Below, one piece after another: positions 18,030 through 26,059 of a DNA stretch of 52,785 nucleotides. The notes beneath the pieces were generated by a model, which saw nothing but the letters and a program-made list of their open reading frames with translations, did not search any database and was not told the DNA's origin. How positions within the stretch are numbered: position 1 is the stretch's first letter; each line of letters starts with the position of its first letter. Made by a program: the position numbers and the translations under genes. This stretch comes from Zoogloeaceae bacterium (GTDB lineage Bacteria; Pseudomonadota; Gammaproteobacteria; Burkholderiales; Rhodocyclaceae): assembly GCA_024235595.1 (NCBI GenBank), contig JACKMC010000018.1:1-52785 (forward strand), given 5' to 3'.

Positions 18030-18199
18030 GAGCACGGCGGACATATGCCCGCACAAGAGTCGCAACGCTAGCGATGAATTGTTACGAGAAATCGAATTGA
18101 AACACAGCTAACGCTGCTCTGCAGCATCTTAGTGCCATTGTAATAATTCATTTCCCGGTCGCCTGCGACTTAGCTCACGCCCTCCAAGGTCTCGCCACC

Positions 18200-18233
18200 G
18201 ACCAGGCCGCCGGCAAGCACCGGCGCCCTGGTC
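18200..18233 (-). terminator. Stem-loop downstream of PEP-CTERM gene
   Basis: GACCAGG-C-CGCCGG and CCGGCG-C-CCTGGTC form a long GC-rich stem with a six-base loop, 13 bases after the stop of the PEP-CTERM gene at 18246. There is no run of T after it, so it may stabilise the mRNA end or act with Rho rather than being a full intrinsic terminator. Confidence 0.5.
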
Positions 18234-18245
18234 CGCCGCACAGCA

Positions 18246-18731
18246 CTATCGTCGGGCGCTTCGACGGTAGGCTACCATCCCGAGCATGCCCAGCCCCGCG
18301 AGCATGTAGGCGTAGCTCTCGGGCTCGGGAACCATCGCCGCGTAGGATTCGAACGCGTACGAAGCGCCCACGCCACCGGAAGCAGGAAAGACCGGTGCGT
18401 AATGGTAGCTGCCCGCATCGAGGGTAACACTGGTGAGCGATGCGCTGGTCGTGGGCGAGAACAAGGCCCCGGAGAGCAAGGTGTTACCCGCATCGAACAG
18501 GCCGAAACCCAGGAACGGCAGGGTCGACGCGCCCTTGTAGGAGACGATCGAGGGTGCATCCAGCACGAACTCGAAAACGCCCGTGAATGCACTACTGCCA
18601 AAGAGAATCTCGGCGCCACTCTCAACGCTATCGTGAACGCCACCGAATGACGAAAAGACGGCGGCCTGGGCATTTGCCGAGACCACTAGAGCCGCAACCG
18701 CGAGCGCACGAACAACTGGTTTGATTTTCAT
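18246..18731 (-). CDS. PEP-CTERM sorting domain protein
   Basis: 161 residues from ATG 18731 (MKIKPVVRALAVAALVV), with GAGGTC upstream. A signal peptide ends ANAQAA. The middle (residues about 25-130) has no recognisable domain, is rich in Ser, Gly and Ala and contains no cysteine. The C-terminus is a classic sorting tail: VPEPESYAYMLAGLGMLGMV followed by the basic stop AYRRSARR. By family knowledge an exosortase removes the tail near the PEP motif and the protein goes to the cell surface or matrix. A good sigma-54 promoter lies upstream. Its tail is nearly the same as that of the protein at 19818, fitting a common sorting enzyme. Confidence 0.9.
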   Translation of the reverse strand: MKIKPVVRALAVAALVVSANAQAAVFSSFGGVHDSVESGAEILFGSSAFTGVFEFVLDAPSIVSYKGASTLPFLGFGLFDAGNTLLSGALFSPTTSASLTSVTLDAGSYHYAPVFPASGGVGASYAFESYAAMVPEPESYAYMLAGLGMLGMVAYRRSARR

Positions 18732-18758
18732 GGCTGACCTCATGCTGTTTTTTGGGAT
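18732..18758 (-). promoter_or_regulatory. Shared 5' leader motif (PEP-CTERM gene 1)
   Basis: ATCCCA-AAAAACAGCATGAGGTC on the minus strand immediately before the start at 18731; the ATCCCA core is 21 bases from the ATG. Similar leaders precede epsD and the PEP-CTERM genes at 20510 and 21400. Confidence 0.5.
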
Positions 18759-18774
18759 GCTGCAGTACAGCAAT

Positions 18775-18790
18775 AGCAAGAAGAGGGCCA
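18775..18790 (-). promoter_or_regulatory. Sigma-54 promoter
   Basis: TGGCCCTCTTCTTGCT on the minus strand fits the sigma-54 consensus TGGCAC-N5-TTGCW, with the exact spacing between the -24 GG and the -12 GC. Transcription would start near 18763, giving a leader of about 30 bases for the PEP-CTERM gene. Sigma-54 control of PEP-CTERM genes is known for some exosortase systems. Confidence 0.75.
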
Positions 18791-18889
18791 TCAATGCTCA
18801 CGCCGCAAGCACGGCACATAGCGTGACGTATTTCGCGGCACCGCAGCATTTCAACCCCTGTTCCCGGCCCGACGCCACCCGTTTACGCC

Positions 18890-19660
18890 CGCTGGCGGTG
18901 CATCAAGTACCCCGCGGCACCATCGCGGTGCCAAGAGCCCGCCGGCCGCCCGCACCACGGCCATGCTGGTTCCCGCGCGCCTTTGGCAACGCCATAGGCC
19001 GCACTGGATACCGGCCTTCGCCGGTATGACGGGATTGAGCGTGGGGCTGGTGGGCTGGTGGGCTGGTGGGCTGGTGGGCTGGTGGGCTGGTGGGCTGGTG
19101 GGCTGGTGCGCCAGGGGTCGCGGGACTTGGCTGGATTTCAGCAGCGGCGCGGACCCGCACTGCGCAACAGCCCGCAGAACGCCGCCGCAAGCCACCCCCG
19201 CTCGTCATTCCGGCGCAGGCCGGAATCCAGAAACCACGCCCGGCACCGCCACACCCGCTGGCCGCCCGCACCACGGCCGTGCTGGTTCCCGCGCGCCTTC
19301 GGCAGCTCCAAAGGCCGCACTGGATACCGGCCTTCGCCGGCATGACGGGATTGGGCGTGGGGCTGGTGGGCGGATGCGGCCGGGGTCGCGGGGCTTGGCT
19401 GTATTTCAGCAGCGGCGCGGACCCGCACTGCACAGCAGCCCGCAGAACGCCGCCGCAAGCCGCCCCCGCTCGTCATTCCGGCGCAGGCCGGAATCCAGAA
19501 ACCACGCCCGGCCCCGCCACACCCGCTGGCCGCCCGCACCACGGCCGTGCTGGTTCCGGTGCGCCTTCGGCAACGCCATAGGCCGTGCTGGTTCCCGCGC
19601 CCCTTTGGCAACGCCATAGGCCGCACTGGATACCGGCCTTCGCCGGAATGACGGGGTTGA
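18890..19660. repeat. Nested REP-rich repeat block, period about 268 bases
   Basis: The gap from 18,791 to 19,768 has no supported gene. It holds two near-identical copies (from about 19,119 and 19,387; period 268) of a unit containing AGCGGCGCGGACCCGCACTG, a REP-like palindrome GTCATTCCGGCGCAGGCCGG, and a TGGATACCGGCCTTCGCCGG palindrome in the other orientation, plus a partial copy upstream (about 18,945-19,040) and a further partial copy (about 19,590-19,660). Palindromes lie at about 19005, 19204, 19319, 19471 and 19626. Frames translated through it (repeated AHQPTSPP or RPHHGRAG) are repeat artefacts. Confidence 0.8.
19044..19107. repeat. Perfect 8-bp tandem repeat, eight copies
   Basis: Eight exact units of GGGCTGGT in a row. 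Eight-base units lie between two REP-like palindromes and outside any gene. Such tracts change copy number by slippage and can serve as strain markers. Confidence 0.9.
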
Positions 19661-19768
19661 GCGTGGTGGCTACCGGGAGGCCGCGCTGGCTGGCGGCGCA
19701 AGTCGGGAGCCGGAGGGACAGGGCACGGGGAAGCCCCTCACGCTCCGCAACCATGTGACCGTAGACGC

Positions 19769-19793
19769 AAAAAAGCGGGGCTTCCCCCGCTTT
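19769..19793 (-). terminator. Rho-independent terminator of PEP-CTERM gene at 19818
   Basis: On the minus strand AAAGCGGGG-GAAG-CCCCGCTTTTTT: a strong stem, a four-base loop and a T run, 25 bases after the stop codon of the gene ending at 19818. Confidence 0.9.
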
Positions 19794-19817
19794 GCATGAT
19801 GCTCAGCCGAGGCTGGA

Positions 19818-20510
19818 TTACATGCGATTCATGCGACGACGAGCGGCCATGCCGATCATGCCGAGGCCGGCGAGCATGAGCGCGTAGGCCTCGGGTTCCG
19901 GCACGGCTGCGACACTGACTGCGAGCTCGACACCCTTCTTCTCGATGAAGGCGTAGCTCGGGCCGGTCTCGGTGTAGGAATAGGCAGCAAGGAGGTTCTC
20001 GATGCTTACGTTGGCCTTCTCAATGTTGCCGGCGTCGATCGACGAAAACGACGACCAGTTGTGAGTGGCAATCGAAAGGGGGGCGTTCATGATGCTGGTG
20101 TCGGCTTCGATCGCCGACGTCATGGTTGCCGACAGGGGCGCGAGCGACTTGACGCGCAGTTGGCCGCCAACGGCTACGCCCGCGCCGTCGCCAAAGTAGA
20201 AGTAGTCACCCTCTTCGACCAGGGTGAACGCGGTGAGCATGTAGCCAGGATCGGCGGTGATCTGGAATGCGAAGGTGGAGTTGGTGAAGTCGAAACCCGA
20301 CGCGGTCTGGGCGGAGAAGCCCGGCGAACCCGAGGGCGCGAAGAAGAGGCTGTTGCCGACCAGGCTGGGGGTTCCGAAGAGACCGAGCGCTGCGTCGTCG
20401 TACGAGATGTCGAAACCGACACCGTCAAGCGTTTGAATGGCGGCGTTGGCACCGCTCGCCGCGAATGCTACGACAACCGCCGCGGCGAGTTTATTGATAC
20501 GAACTGACAT
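19818..20510 (-). CDS. PEP-CTERM sorting domain protein (paralogue of the next gene)
   Basis: 230 residues from ATG 20510 (MSVRINKLAAAVVVAFAAS), with GGAGG seven bases upstream. The signal peptide ends SGANAA. The mature part begins IQTLDGVGFDISYDDAALGL, has DPGYMLTAFTLVEEGDYFYFG in the middle, and no known domain; it is Ser/Gly/Ala-rich and beta-strand-like. The tail VPEPEAYALMLAGLGMIGMA plus ARRRMNRM is a PEP-CTERM signal. It is clearly paralogous to the gene ending at 20699, which shares the DGVGF-ISYD-AALG opening and the ADPGY-F-L-YYYFG block. It has its own sigma-54 promoter, leader motif and terminator. Probably a matrix or surface protein. Confidence 0.9.
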   Translation of the reverse strand: MSVRINKLAAAVVVAFAASGANAAIQTLDGVGFDISYDDAALGLFGTPSLVGNSLFFAPSGSPGFSAQTASGFDFTNSTFAFQITADPGYMLTAFTLVEEGDYFYFGDGAGVAVGGQLRVKSLAPLSATMTSAIEADTSIMNAPLSIATHNWSSFSSIDAGNIEKANVSIENLLAAYSYTETGPSYAFIEKKGVELAVSVAAVPEPEAYALMLAGLGMIGMAARRRMNRM

Positions 20511-20536
20511 CGAAGACCTCCTGCTTATTATGGGAT
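20511..20536 (-). promoter_or_regulatory. Shared 5' leader motif (PEP-CTERM gene 2)
   Basis: ATCCCA-TAATAAGCAGGAGGTC on the minus strand just before the start at 20510, with 20 bases from the ATCCCA core to the ATG. Confidence 0.5.
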
Positions 20537-20552
20537 TGGCTGAGCAAGCATG

Positions 20553-20568
20553 AGCAATTTCCCTGCCA
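20553..20568 (-). promoter_or_regulatory. Sigma-54 promoter
   Basis: CTGGCAGGGAAATTGCT on the minus strand (16-base core from 20568 to 20553): TGGCA at -24, TTGCT at -12, exact spacing. The predicted start near 20541 lies just before the leader motif. Confidence 0.75.
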
Positions 20569-20677
20569 GCTTCACGAAAAAATGATGCGCCAACCAAAAT
20601 TCTCAATGCGATCAAGGACCGCAGCGCAGCAATTCATGACGAGAGCTTTTTAACACGGCGCCTTGAAATGGTGCAAC

Positions 20678-20694
20678 TGTAAAAAATTCCGACA
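20678..20694 (-). promoter_or_regulatory. Candidate activator (enhancer) site for sigma-54 promoter
   Basis: TGTCGGAATTTTTTACA on the minus strand, an AT-centred sequence with TGT/ACA ends, lies 110 bases upstream of the sigma-54 promoter at 20553. Close matches occur at 44202 and 44501 (upstream of the adhesin) and a weaker one at 36390. Position and recurrence suggest an enhancer-binding protein site; the protein is not in this window. Confidence 0.5.
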
Positions 20695-20698
20695 GTCT

Positions 20699-21400
20699 TC
20701 AGGCGGAAGCTCGACGACGCAGCTTGAGCACACCGAGTGCGGCAAGTGCAAGCAGCGCGGTGGAGGGTTCGGGAACGCTGTTGTTCGGCAGGGGTGCCGG
20801 CACCAGCATGACGGCGAGATCGACACTTGTCGTGCTGATGTATGAGAAATTGGGTCCGCTGACCGCCAGCGCCTGCATCAGCAGCGAGAGATCGACGTCG
20901 GCCGCCGTTACCGGGGTGAAGGCGAGCTCGGCCAGCGAGGACCACTCTTTGGTCGTGAAATTGAAAGGTGCGTTGGCGATGAACGCCCCCGTGGGTGTCA
21001 GCACGGCCGATTCGGTGCTGCCTCCCAGGTCGACGTCGAGCGCCCCGCTCGCGGCCACCGAGGCGGAACCAAAGTAGTAGTAGCTGCCGCCCGCCGCCAG
21101 GCTGAAGCCGGCGATGGCATAGCCGGGGTCGGCGGTAAAGCTGAAGCTCGCCGCGGCGGCAGTGCTCGACGGGCCGGTGGAATTCGCGGAGAGCCCCGGA
21201 CTGCCTGCCGGGGTCAGGGTCAGGACATTGCCGACAAGGCTTGTGGGGCCGGCCCCGAGCACGCCCAGCGCGGCGTTGTCGTAACTGATCTGAAATCCGA
21301 CGCCGTCGATATTGACCGGTGCGGCCTGCGCCGCGCTTGCGAGGAGGGCGGCGCTGGCGGCGAGAAACAGATTGCGGAGGGTACCGAGCTTGTTGACCAT
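20699..21400 (-). CDS. PEP-CTERM sorting domain protein (paralogue)
   Basis: 233 residues from ATG 21400 (MVNKLGTLRNLFLAASAAL). The signal peptide ends ASAAQAA. The mature protein begins PVNIDGVGFQISYDNAALGV and contains ADPGYAIAGFSLAAGGSYYY, aligning along its length with the protein at 19818, so the two arose by duplication. The tail NNSVPEPSTALLALAALGVL followed by KLRRRASA is a PEP-CTERM signal of a different flavour (PEPST-A-LALAALG) from its neighbours (PEPE-Y-MLAGLGM). It has a candidate sigma-54 promoter and leader motif. Function beyond surface or matrix localisation is unknown. Confidence 0.9.
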   Translation of the reverse strand: MVNKLGTLRNLFLAASAALLASAAQAAPVNIDGVGFQISYDNAALGVLGAGPTSLVGNVLTLTPAGSPGLSANSTGPSSTAAAASFSFTADPGYAIAGFSLAAGGSYYYFGSASVAASGALDVDLGGSTESAVLTPTGAFIANAPFNFTTKEWSSLAELAFTPVTAADVDLSLLMQALAVSGPNFSYISTTSVDLAVMLVPAPLPNNSVPEPSTALLALAALGVLKLRRRASA

Positions 21401-21423
21401 GTTGGACCTGTTATTGTTGGGAT
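21401..21423 (-). promoter_or_regulatory. Shared 5' leader motif (PEP-CTERM gene 3)
   Basis: ATCCCA-ACAATAACAGGTCC on the minus strand directly before the start at 21400; 17 bases from the ATCCCA core to the ATG. Confidence 0.5.
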
Positions 21424-21488
21424 ATCGATGAGCCGCGAAATCGCGACCTTGCGCACGCAGCCTAACCTGCCCGCGCAGGCGGCAGACG

Positions 21489-21504
21489 TGCAAAATTTCC
21501 GCCC
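21489..21504 (-). promoter_or_regulatory. Candidate sigma-54 promoter
   Basis: GGGCGGAAATTTTGCA on the minus strand keeps the -24 GGC and -12 TTGCA with the right spacing, but deviates from TGGCAC. The leader would be about 77 bases long. Confidence 0.5.
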
Positions 21505-21580
21505 CGCCGTCAGTTTGACAATTTTTTACTGCGACGCATCAAAACAAGTGTAAATCGCCCCCCTCCCGGGACGGCGGCCG

Positions 21581-22777
21581 TCAGAACGTAAAGCTGGCCG
21601 AGACGCTCGCAGAATCGGCGTCGTAGCCGCTGCTGGTCGCCGAGGCGCTGCGCAACTGATGCTGCAGCGAGAGATACAGGCTCAGCGATCGCATCGGCTG
21701 GTAGCCGAGGTTCAGCCCGAAGCGGCGGGTGATGTCGCTGCGGTCGCCAAACGACCCCGCGAGCAGGCCCGGGTCGCCGCCATAGTCGCGGCGCCGCCAT
21801 TCGACGACCGCTCCGAGCTGGGTCTTGTCGGTGATCTGCCAACGCGGTGACAGCGAGAGAGCCTCGGTGACCACGAAATTGTCGACCAGATCTTCCTGGG
21901 CGCCGATTTCCCGACGGAACACCGCACTGATGAAGGTCTTGCCGCTCACCGCCCAGTCGGCGGCGATCCGCCCGGTCAGACCGGAGAAATCGCGGTTGGA
22001 GGTGAAGTCGTAGCTGCGGCGGGTCTGCCCGATGTAGCCCGAAAGTCGAGTTGCCCCGGTCACACGCCAGTCGGCCTCGACCCGCAGATCGGTCTGGCTG
22101 TATTCACGATCGCTCAGCAGCGTGGCGGTGCGACGTGGATACACGCCCTGGGTGCTGGCCAACTTGAGGGCGATTCGGTTGCCGCTCTTGGGCTGGTAGG
22201 TCAGCCGTACATCGGCGACATCGGCGTCGTACTCGGAGCCCGGACGCGTGCCGTTGCTGTATCGGCTGCGAATTCGGGCATAACCGGCACCGACCGCCCA
22301 ACTGGGGTGGTACCAGTAGTTTGCCGAGGCTTCGGCGCGCCGGTAGATATTGATGCTCTGATCCTGCCCGCCGTAGTCGTCGAAACCCGAGAGCTGCTCG
22401 CTGCGGCTGAAACCGAGCTTGCCGCTCCAGCGGTCGCCCAGCACCCAGTTCCAGCCGAGGTCGGCATTGGTGCCGGTGTAGTCGAGCTGGTCGTTGCTGG
22501 CGTAGGCGTTGTGGTTGATGTCGACCGAGGCGGCCAGGCCCTGCCGCCCGTAGTCGCGACCGAAGCGCAGGCCGAGGCCGGTGCTGCTCACGGTATCGCT
22601 GCGCTCGCCGCTGGTGGGCTCGACACCATCGCCGAGCCGATAGAGGTTGCTGTCGTAGTAGAAGCTCTGCGAGACAACAACGTTGAGGGCATCGGCATCG
22701 TCGGCACGCACCGGGCCGGCTGCCACAAGGACCGGTACGAGAATTGCCAGTGGCAGCAGGGGCGTTCGCTTGTTCAT
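21581..22777 (-). CDS. epsL: EpsL, exosortase/EPS-associated outer membrane beta-barrel
   Basis: 398 residues with a signal peptide ending AGPVRADD. The mature protein is made of alternating beta-strand segments (YYDSNLYRLGD, SYDFTSNRDFSGL, RRFGLNLGYQP) and ends SASVSASFTF, the aromatic end of an outer-membrane barrel. The SQSFYYDSNLYRL opening is characteristic of the EpsL family of putative EPS export barrels in XrtB-type loci. No plug domain is seen, so it is not a TonB-dependent receptor. It is divergent from wcaJ with a 143-base gap. It likely forms or assists the outer-membrane exit for the polymer. Confidence 0.9.
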   Translation of the reverse strand: MNKRTPLLPLAILVPVLVAAGPVRADDADALNVVVSQSFYYDSNLYRLGDGVEPTSGERSDTVSSTGLGLRFGRDYGRQGLAASVDINHNAYASNDQLDYTGTNADLGWNWVLGDRWSGKLGFSRSEQLSGFDDYGGQDQSINIYRRAEASANYWYHPSWAVGAGYARIRSRYSNGTRPGSEYDADVADVRLTYQPKSGNRIALKLASTQGVYPRRTATLLSDREYSQTDLRVEADWRVTGATRLSGYIGQTRRSYDFTSNRDFSGLTGRIAADWAVSGKTFISAVFRREIGAQEDLVDNFVVTEALSLSPRWQITDKTQLGAVVEWRRRDYGGDPGLLAGSFGDRSDITRRFGLNLGYQPMRSLSLYLSLQHQLRSASATSSGYDADSASVSASFTF

Positions 22778-22920
22778 GGGCGCAGATTTTAACGTAATGA
22801 ATGTGTCACCGGCTTACCGCAGGATGACAGGGAGGCTTCAGCTAAGAAAGCCCTCGGTTTAGGCGCAAAATCTCACGTCGACTCGGGATTACGTGATCGA
22901 CATGCCCTAGCTTAGCCGCT

Positions 22921-24363
22921 ATGCTGCGTAGCAATAACAACTATTTACCTTCGATTGACGTAAAAATCATGTTTGCTGCGCTGGACAAACATCCGGGCTT
23001 TTTCCGCACCAGTTTTACGCTCACCGGCTTCGTCGAGTCCTTTCTCGACCCGCTGGTGATCATCGCCGTGCTGTTTGGCTGTGCACTCGCCTGCGGCGAG
23101 CCGCTCAGGGCGCCCTACATCATCCTCGGCCTGCTGTCCTTTTCGCTGACCTTTCCCGGCAACATCCATTTTCACGAACAACTGCGGCGCATGGTGCGCA
23201 AGACCATTACCAACTGGCTGCTGTTCGTGGCGATTCTCGGCGGCTTCGGCTACGCCAGCGGCTATCTGAGATTTTTCCCGCAGCAGGTGCTGATTTTCTG
23301 GGCGACGGTGACGCCGCTGGCACTGATCGGCGGGCACCTGCTGGCCCGTGCGGTCCTGCCAAAAGTGATCGCCATCGGCAACAACCAGCGCCTCGCGGTG
23401 GTAGCGGGGCTCAACGACATGGGCCTGGGCGTTGCCGAGCAGTTCGTCGCCAACCCTTACCTGGGCACCCGCTTTCTCGGCTTCTTCGACGACCGCAGTC
23501 GCGACCGCCTGCCCGACTCGGGCAAGCTGCCGATGCTCGGCGGCCTCAACCAGATCGCCGAATACGTCAAGCAGCACCACGTCGAGGCGATCTATCTTGC
23601 GCTTCCGATGGCGACCCAGCCGCGCATCCTGCGTTTGCTCGACGACCTCAAGGACACCACCGCATCGATCTACTTCGTGCCCGACATCTTCGTCACCGAC
23701 CTGATCCAGGGCCGTATGGACAACGTCGGCGGAATGCCTGTGGTGGCGGTGTGCGAGACCCCCTTTACCGGGCTCAACGGCGTCGCCAAGCGCCTCTCGG
23801 ACATCGTGCTCTCGATTCTCATCATTCTTCTGATCTCGCCGATCATGCTGGCGGTGGCGGCGGGCGTGAAACTCTCCTCGCCGGGGCCGATCATCTTCAA
23901 GCAGCGCCGCTATGGCCTCGACGGCAAGGAAATCGTGGTCTACAAGTTCCGCTCGATGACGACCTGCGACGACGGCGCGGTGGTCAAGCAGGCATCCCGC
24001 GACGATCAGCGGATCACCCGCTTCGGCGCCTTCATCCGCCGCACCTCGCTCGACGAACTGCCGCAGTTCTTCAACGTGCTGCAGGGGCGGATGAGCATTG
24101 TCGGCCCGCGCCCGCATGCTGTGGCGCACAACGAGACCTATCGCAAGCTGGTGAAGGGCTACATGGTGCGCCACAAGGTCAAGCCGGGGATCACCGGCTG
24201 GGCCCAGGTGAACGGCTATCGCGGCGAAACCGAAACGATCGAGAAGATGGAAAAGCGCATCGAGTTCGATCTGGAATACCTGCGCAACTGGTCGCTCGGC
24301 ATGGATGTGTGGATCATCATCAAGACCGCCGTGCTGGTGATCAGGGATCGCCATGCGTATTGA
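22921..24363 (+). CDS. wcaJ: Undecaprenyl-phosphate glucose phosphotransferase (WcaJ-type)
   Basis: 480 residues. Four to five N-terminal membrane helices, a central CoA_binding_3-like Rossmann domain (FLGFFDDRSRDRLPDSGKLP), a helix (LSDIVLSILIILLISPIM) and a C-terminal phosphoglycosyltransferase domain with GPIIFKQRRYGLDGKE, YKFRSM, RTSLDELPQFFNVL and MSIVGPRPHA. These are the signatures of the polyprenyl glycosylphosphotransferase family, which transfers a sugar phosphate to undecaprenyl phosphate as the first step of EPS synthesis. ATG 22921 is used, though no clear ribosome-binding site is seen and M17 is an alternative. The stop overlaps the next gene by 11 bases. It corresponds to EpsB in related loci. 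Confidence 0.92.
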   Translation: MLRSNNNYLPSIDVKIMFAALDKHPGFFRTSFTLTGFVESFLDPLVIIAVLFGCALACGEPLRAPYIILGLLSFSLTFPGNIHFHEQLRRMVRKTITNWLLFVAILGGFGYASGYLRFFPQQVLIFWATVTPLALIGGHLLARAVLPKVIAIGNNQRLAVVAGLNDMGLGVAEQFVANPYLGTRFLGFFDDRSRDRLPDSGKLPMLGGLNQIAEYVKQHHVEAIYLALPMATQPRILRLLDDLKDTTASIYFVPDIFVTDLIQGRMDNVGGMPVVAVCETPFTGLNGVAKRLSDIVLSILIILLISPIMLAVAAGVKLSSPGPIIFKQRRYGLDGKEIVVYKFRSMTTCDDGAVVKQASRDDQRITRFGAFIRRTSLDELPQFFNVLQGRMSIVGPRPHAVAHNETYRKLVKGYMVRHKVKPGITGWAQVNGYRGETETIEKMEKRIEFDLEYLRNWSLGMDVWIIIKTAVLVIRDRHAY

Positions 24364-24988
24364 AGCCGGCGCCGTCGCCGCCCTGCTCTCGCTGCTGCTT
24401 GCGGCAAGCGCGACGGCAGGCGAAGACAGCAGCGCGGCGTACCGCTTGTCTCCCGGCGTGGCCCAGGACAGCCAGTTGCGGCTCGATCCAAGCTGGCAAC
24501 TCACCCCGCCAGCGGCACGCAACCCCCTCATCGAGTCGCGCCCCTTCGCCGACGCGATTGCCGTCGCCGCCGGCGACGCAGGCATCGAGCCGGCATTGCT
24601 GCATGCGGTGGTGCGAATCGAATCGGACTACCGGCTGGACGCGGTGTCTTCCGCCGGTGCGGTGGGACTCGGCCAGCTCATGCCGGGGACGGCACGTCGC
24701 TACGGCGTCGAACGACTCGACGTTGCCGGCCCCAACCTGCGCGCCGCGGCGCGCCACCTGAGCTTCCTCAGCGACCGCTACAAGGGCGAGCTGCCGTTGG
24801 TGCTGGCTGCATACAACGCGGGCGAAGGCGCGGTCGACCGCTTCGGCGGCATTCCACCCTACCCCGAGACCCAGGCATACGTCCCCCGCGTGCTCGCCGA
24901 GTACGAGCTACTCAAAGCCGCCACCCGCCCCGCGACCCGTCCCTGGCAGTTGCAAGCCGAACGCCTCGCTGCCTTTCGGGCTGAGTAG
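24353..24988 (+). CDS. Lytic transglycosylase (SLT domain)
   Basis: 211 residues with a signal peptide ending ASATAGED. The transglycosylase domain spans about residues 65-180: catalytic Glu90 in VVRIESDYRLDAVS, then SAGAVGLGQLMPGTARRYGV and LVLAAYNAGEGAVDRFGG. It cleaves peptidoglycan to give 1,6-anhydromuropeptides in the periplasm. Its start lies inside the end of wcaJ, so the two are cotranscribed. In an EPS cluster it may open the wall for export complexes (inference). Confidence 0.9.
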   Translation: MRIEAGAVAALLSLLLAASATAGEDSSAAYRLSPGVAQDSQLRLDPSWQLTPPAARNPLIESRPFADAIAVAAGDAGIEPALLHAVVRIESDYRLDAVSSAGAVGLGQLMPGTARRYGVERLDVAGPNLRAAARHLSFLSDRYKGELPLVLAAYNAGEGAVDRFGGIPPYPETQAYVPRVLAEYELLKAATRPATRPWQLQAERLAAFRAE

Positions 24989-25365
24989 GCAAGCCAAGGC
25001 CGGGAGCGTTTTCTTCATCCGGCACTCCCAGCACCGCGCCCAATCCCGTCATACCGGCGCAGGCCGGTATCCAGTGCGGCGATCGAGGCCGCCCAGCGCT
25101 TTCCCGCTCCCGCAGGCGCCGGCAAACCCCACCGGCTCGTGCTCTCAAGAAGCGTGCTTTCCTGGATTCCGGCCTGCGCCGGAATGACGAGCGGCAGGGG
25201 CTTGCGGCGGCGTTTTTCCGGGCTGCTGCACAGTGCCACTCGGCGCCGTCGTTGAAGTCAAGCCAGGTCCCGCGAGCCCGGCACCCCCAGCACCGCGCCC
25301 AATCCCGTCATACCGGCGCAGGCCGGTATCCAGTGCGGCGCGGCCGGCCCACTGACGGCGACACA
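24989..25365. repeat. Intergenic REP-like cluster, partly duplicated
   Basis: No gene is supported here. Three REP-like palindromes are present: GTCATACCGGCGCAGGCCGG at 25049 and again near 25308, and GGATTCCGGCCTGCGCCGGA at 25164 in the other orientation. The block CACCGCGCCCAATCCCGTCA that precedes the first and third copies is repeated with a period of 259 bases. Confidence 0.8.
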
Positions 25366-26046
25366 TCACCAGAACTGCCAGTTGCCGCTCGAGATCACCC
25401 ACAGCCCGAGGATGAAATTGGTAAGGCCGTGGGCGAGAATCGGCCACCACAGGTTGCCACTGCGACGATAGAGCCAACCGTAGGCGAGCCCGGCCAGCAG
25501 ACCGGCGAACCAGAGAGAGTGTTCGAGGCCGAACACCAGAGAGCTGACGAACAGCGCGCGCAGCCCTACCGCGGCGGGGGAAATCCGCCGGAAATCGGCT
25601 TTCTGCAGCCAGCGCATGATGAAGCTGCGCCAGAACAGCTCTTCCATGACCGGCACCACCGCTGCCGCACCGAACACCCTCACCACCAGCCAGGGCCAGT
25701 CGAGCCGGCCGGCGACGTCGAGCGGTGCGCCGGCCTCGGGCTGGCCCAACGAAAGCAGCGGAAGGTCGAGATTGATCCACAGGACAAAGACCAGCACACC
25801 GCATATCACGGCCGCGAGCAGATTGCGGGCAATCGACACAGGACCTTCGGCGAGTTCGTGGTAGTGTCTCCACAACAGGGCAAGGGCGAGCATCACCGAG
25901 CCGATTTGCGCGGCATACAGCCAACGGGCGCTCCCTTCGGGCAACAAGGGCTCGAGCAGCGGACGCAAACCGAGGAAGAGCATGTAGAGGGCAAACGGCA
26001 CGGATCGGGCGAGCCCCGGCCTGCCGTCGAACAGCGTTCCATTCAT
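25366..26046 (-). CDS. CPBP/CAAX-type intramembrane protease (PEP-CTERM-associated type)
   Basis: 226 residues from ATG 26046 (MNGTLFDGRPGLARS), with ACGAG seven bases upstream; ATG 26061 would overlap the divergent dacB start. Six to seven membrane helices. The motifs of CPBP (Abi/Rce1-like) proteases are intact: Glu135-Glu136 in VMEELFWRSF, His176 in FGLEHSLW, and His206/Asn210 in AHGLTNFILG. The length and sequence fit the CAAX-prenyl-protease-related family reported with PEP-CTERM/exosortase systems. It may cleave sorting-tail remnants or other membrane substrates, but no substrate is known. Confidence 0.82.
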   Translation of the reverse strand: MNGTLFDGRPGLARSVPFALYMLFLGLRPLLEPLLPEGSARWLYAAQIGSVMLALALLWRHYHELAEGPVSIARNLLAAVICGVLVFVLWINLDLPLLSLGQPEAGAPLDVAGRLDWPWLVVRVFGAAAVVPVMEELFWRSFIMRWLQKADFRRISPAAVGLRALFVSSLVFGLEHSLWFAGLLAGLAYGWLYRRSGNLWWPILAHGLTNFILGLWVISSGNWQFW

Positions 26047-26059
26047 TGCTTCACTCGTC

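Noticed and set aside
18122..18137. TGGCACTAAGATGCTG upstream of epsD as a sigma-54 promoter
   Set aside because: The -24 box is perfect, but the GC of the -12 box is one base too close; sigma-54 spacing is strict, so it was not listed.
18851..19701. Proline-rich proteins predicted from the repeat block at 19 kb
   Set aside because: The peptide repeats are produced by the 8-mer array and palindromes in any frame.
21514..21530. TTTGACAATTTTTTACT as a further activator site
   Set aside because: Only the AT-rich half matches; the TGTCGG half is lost and it is very near the candidate promoter.
22945..24585. Minus-strand open frame of 546 codons opposite wcaJ
   Set aside because: Shadow of a GC-rich gene; His/Arg/Asp-rich translation with no domain.
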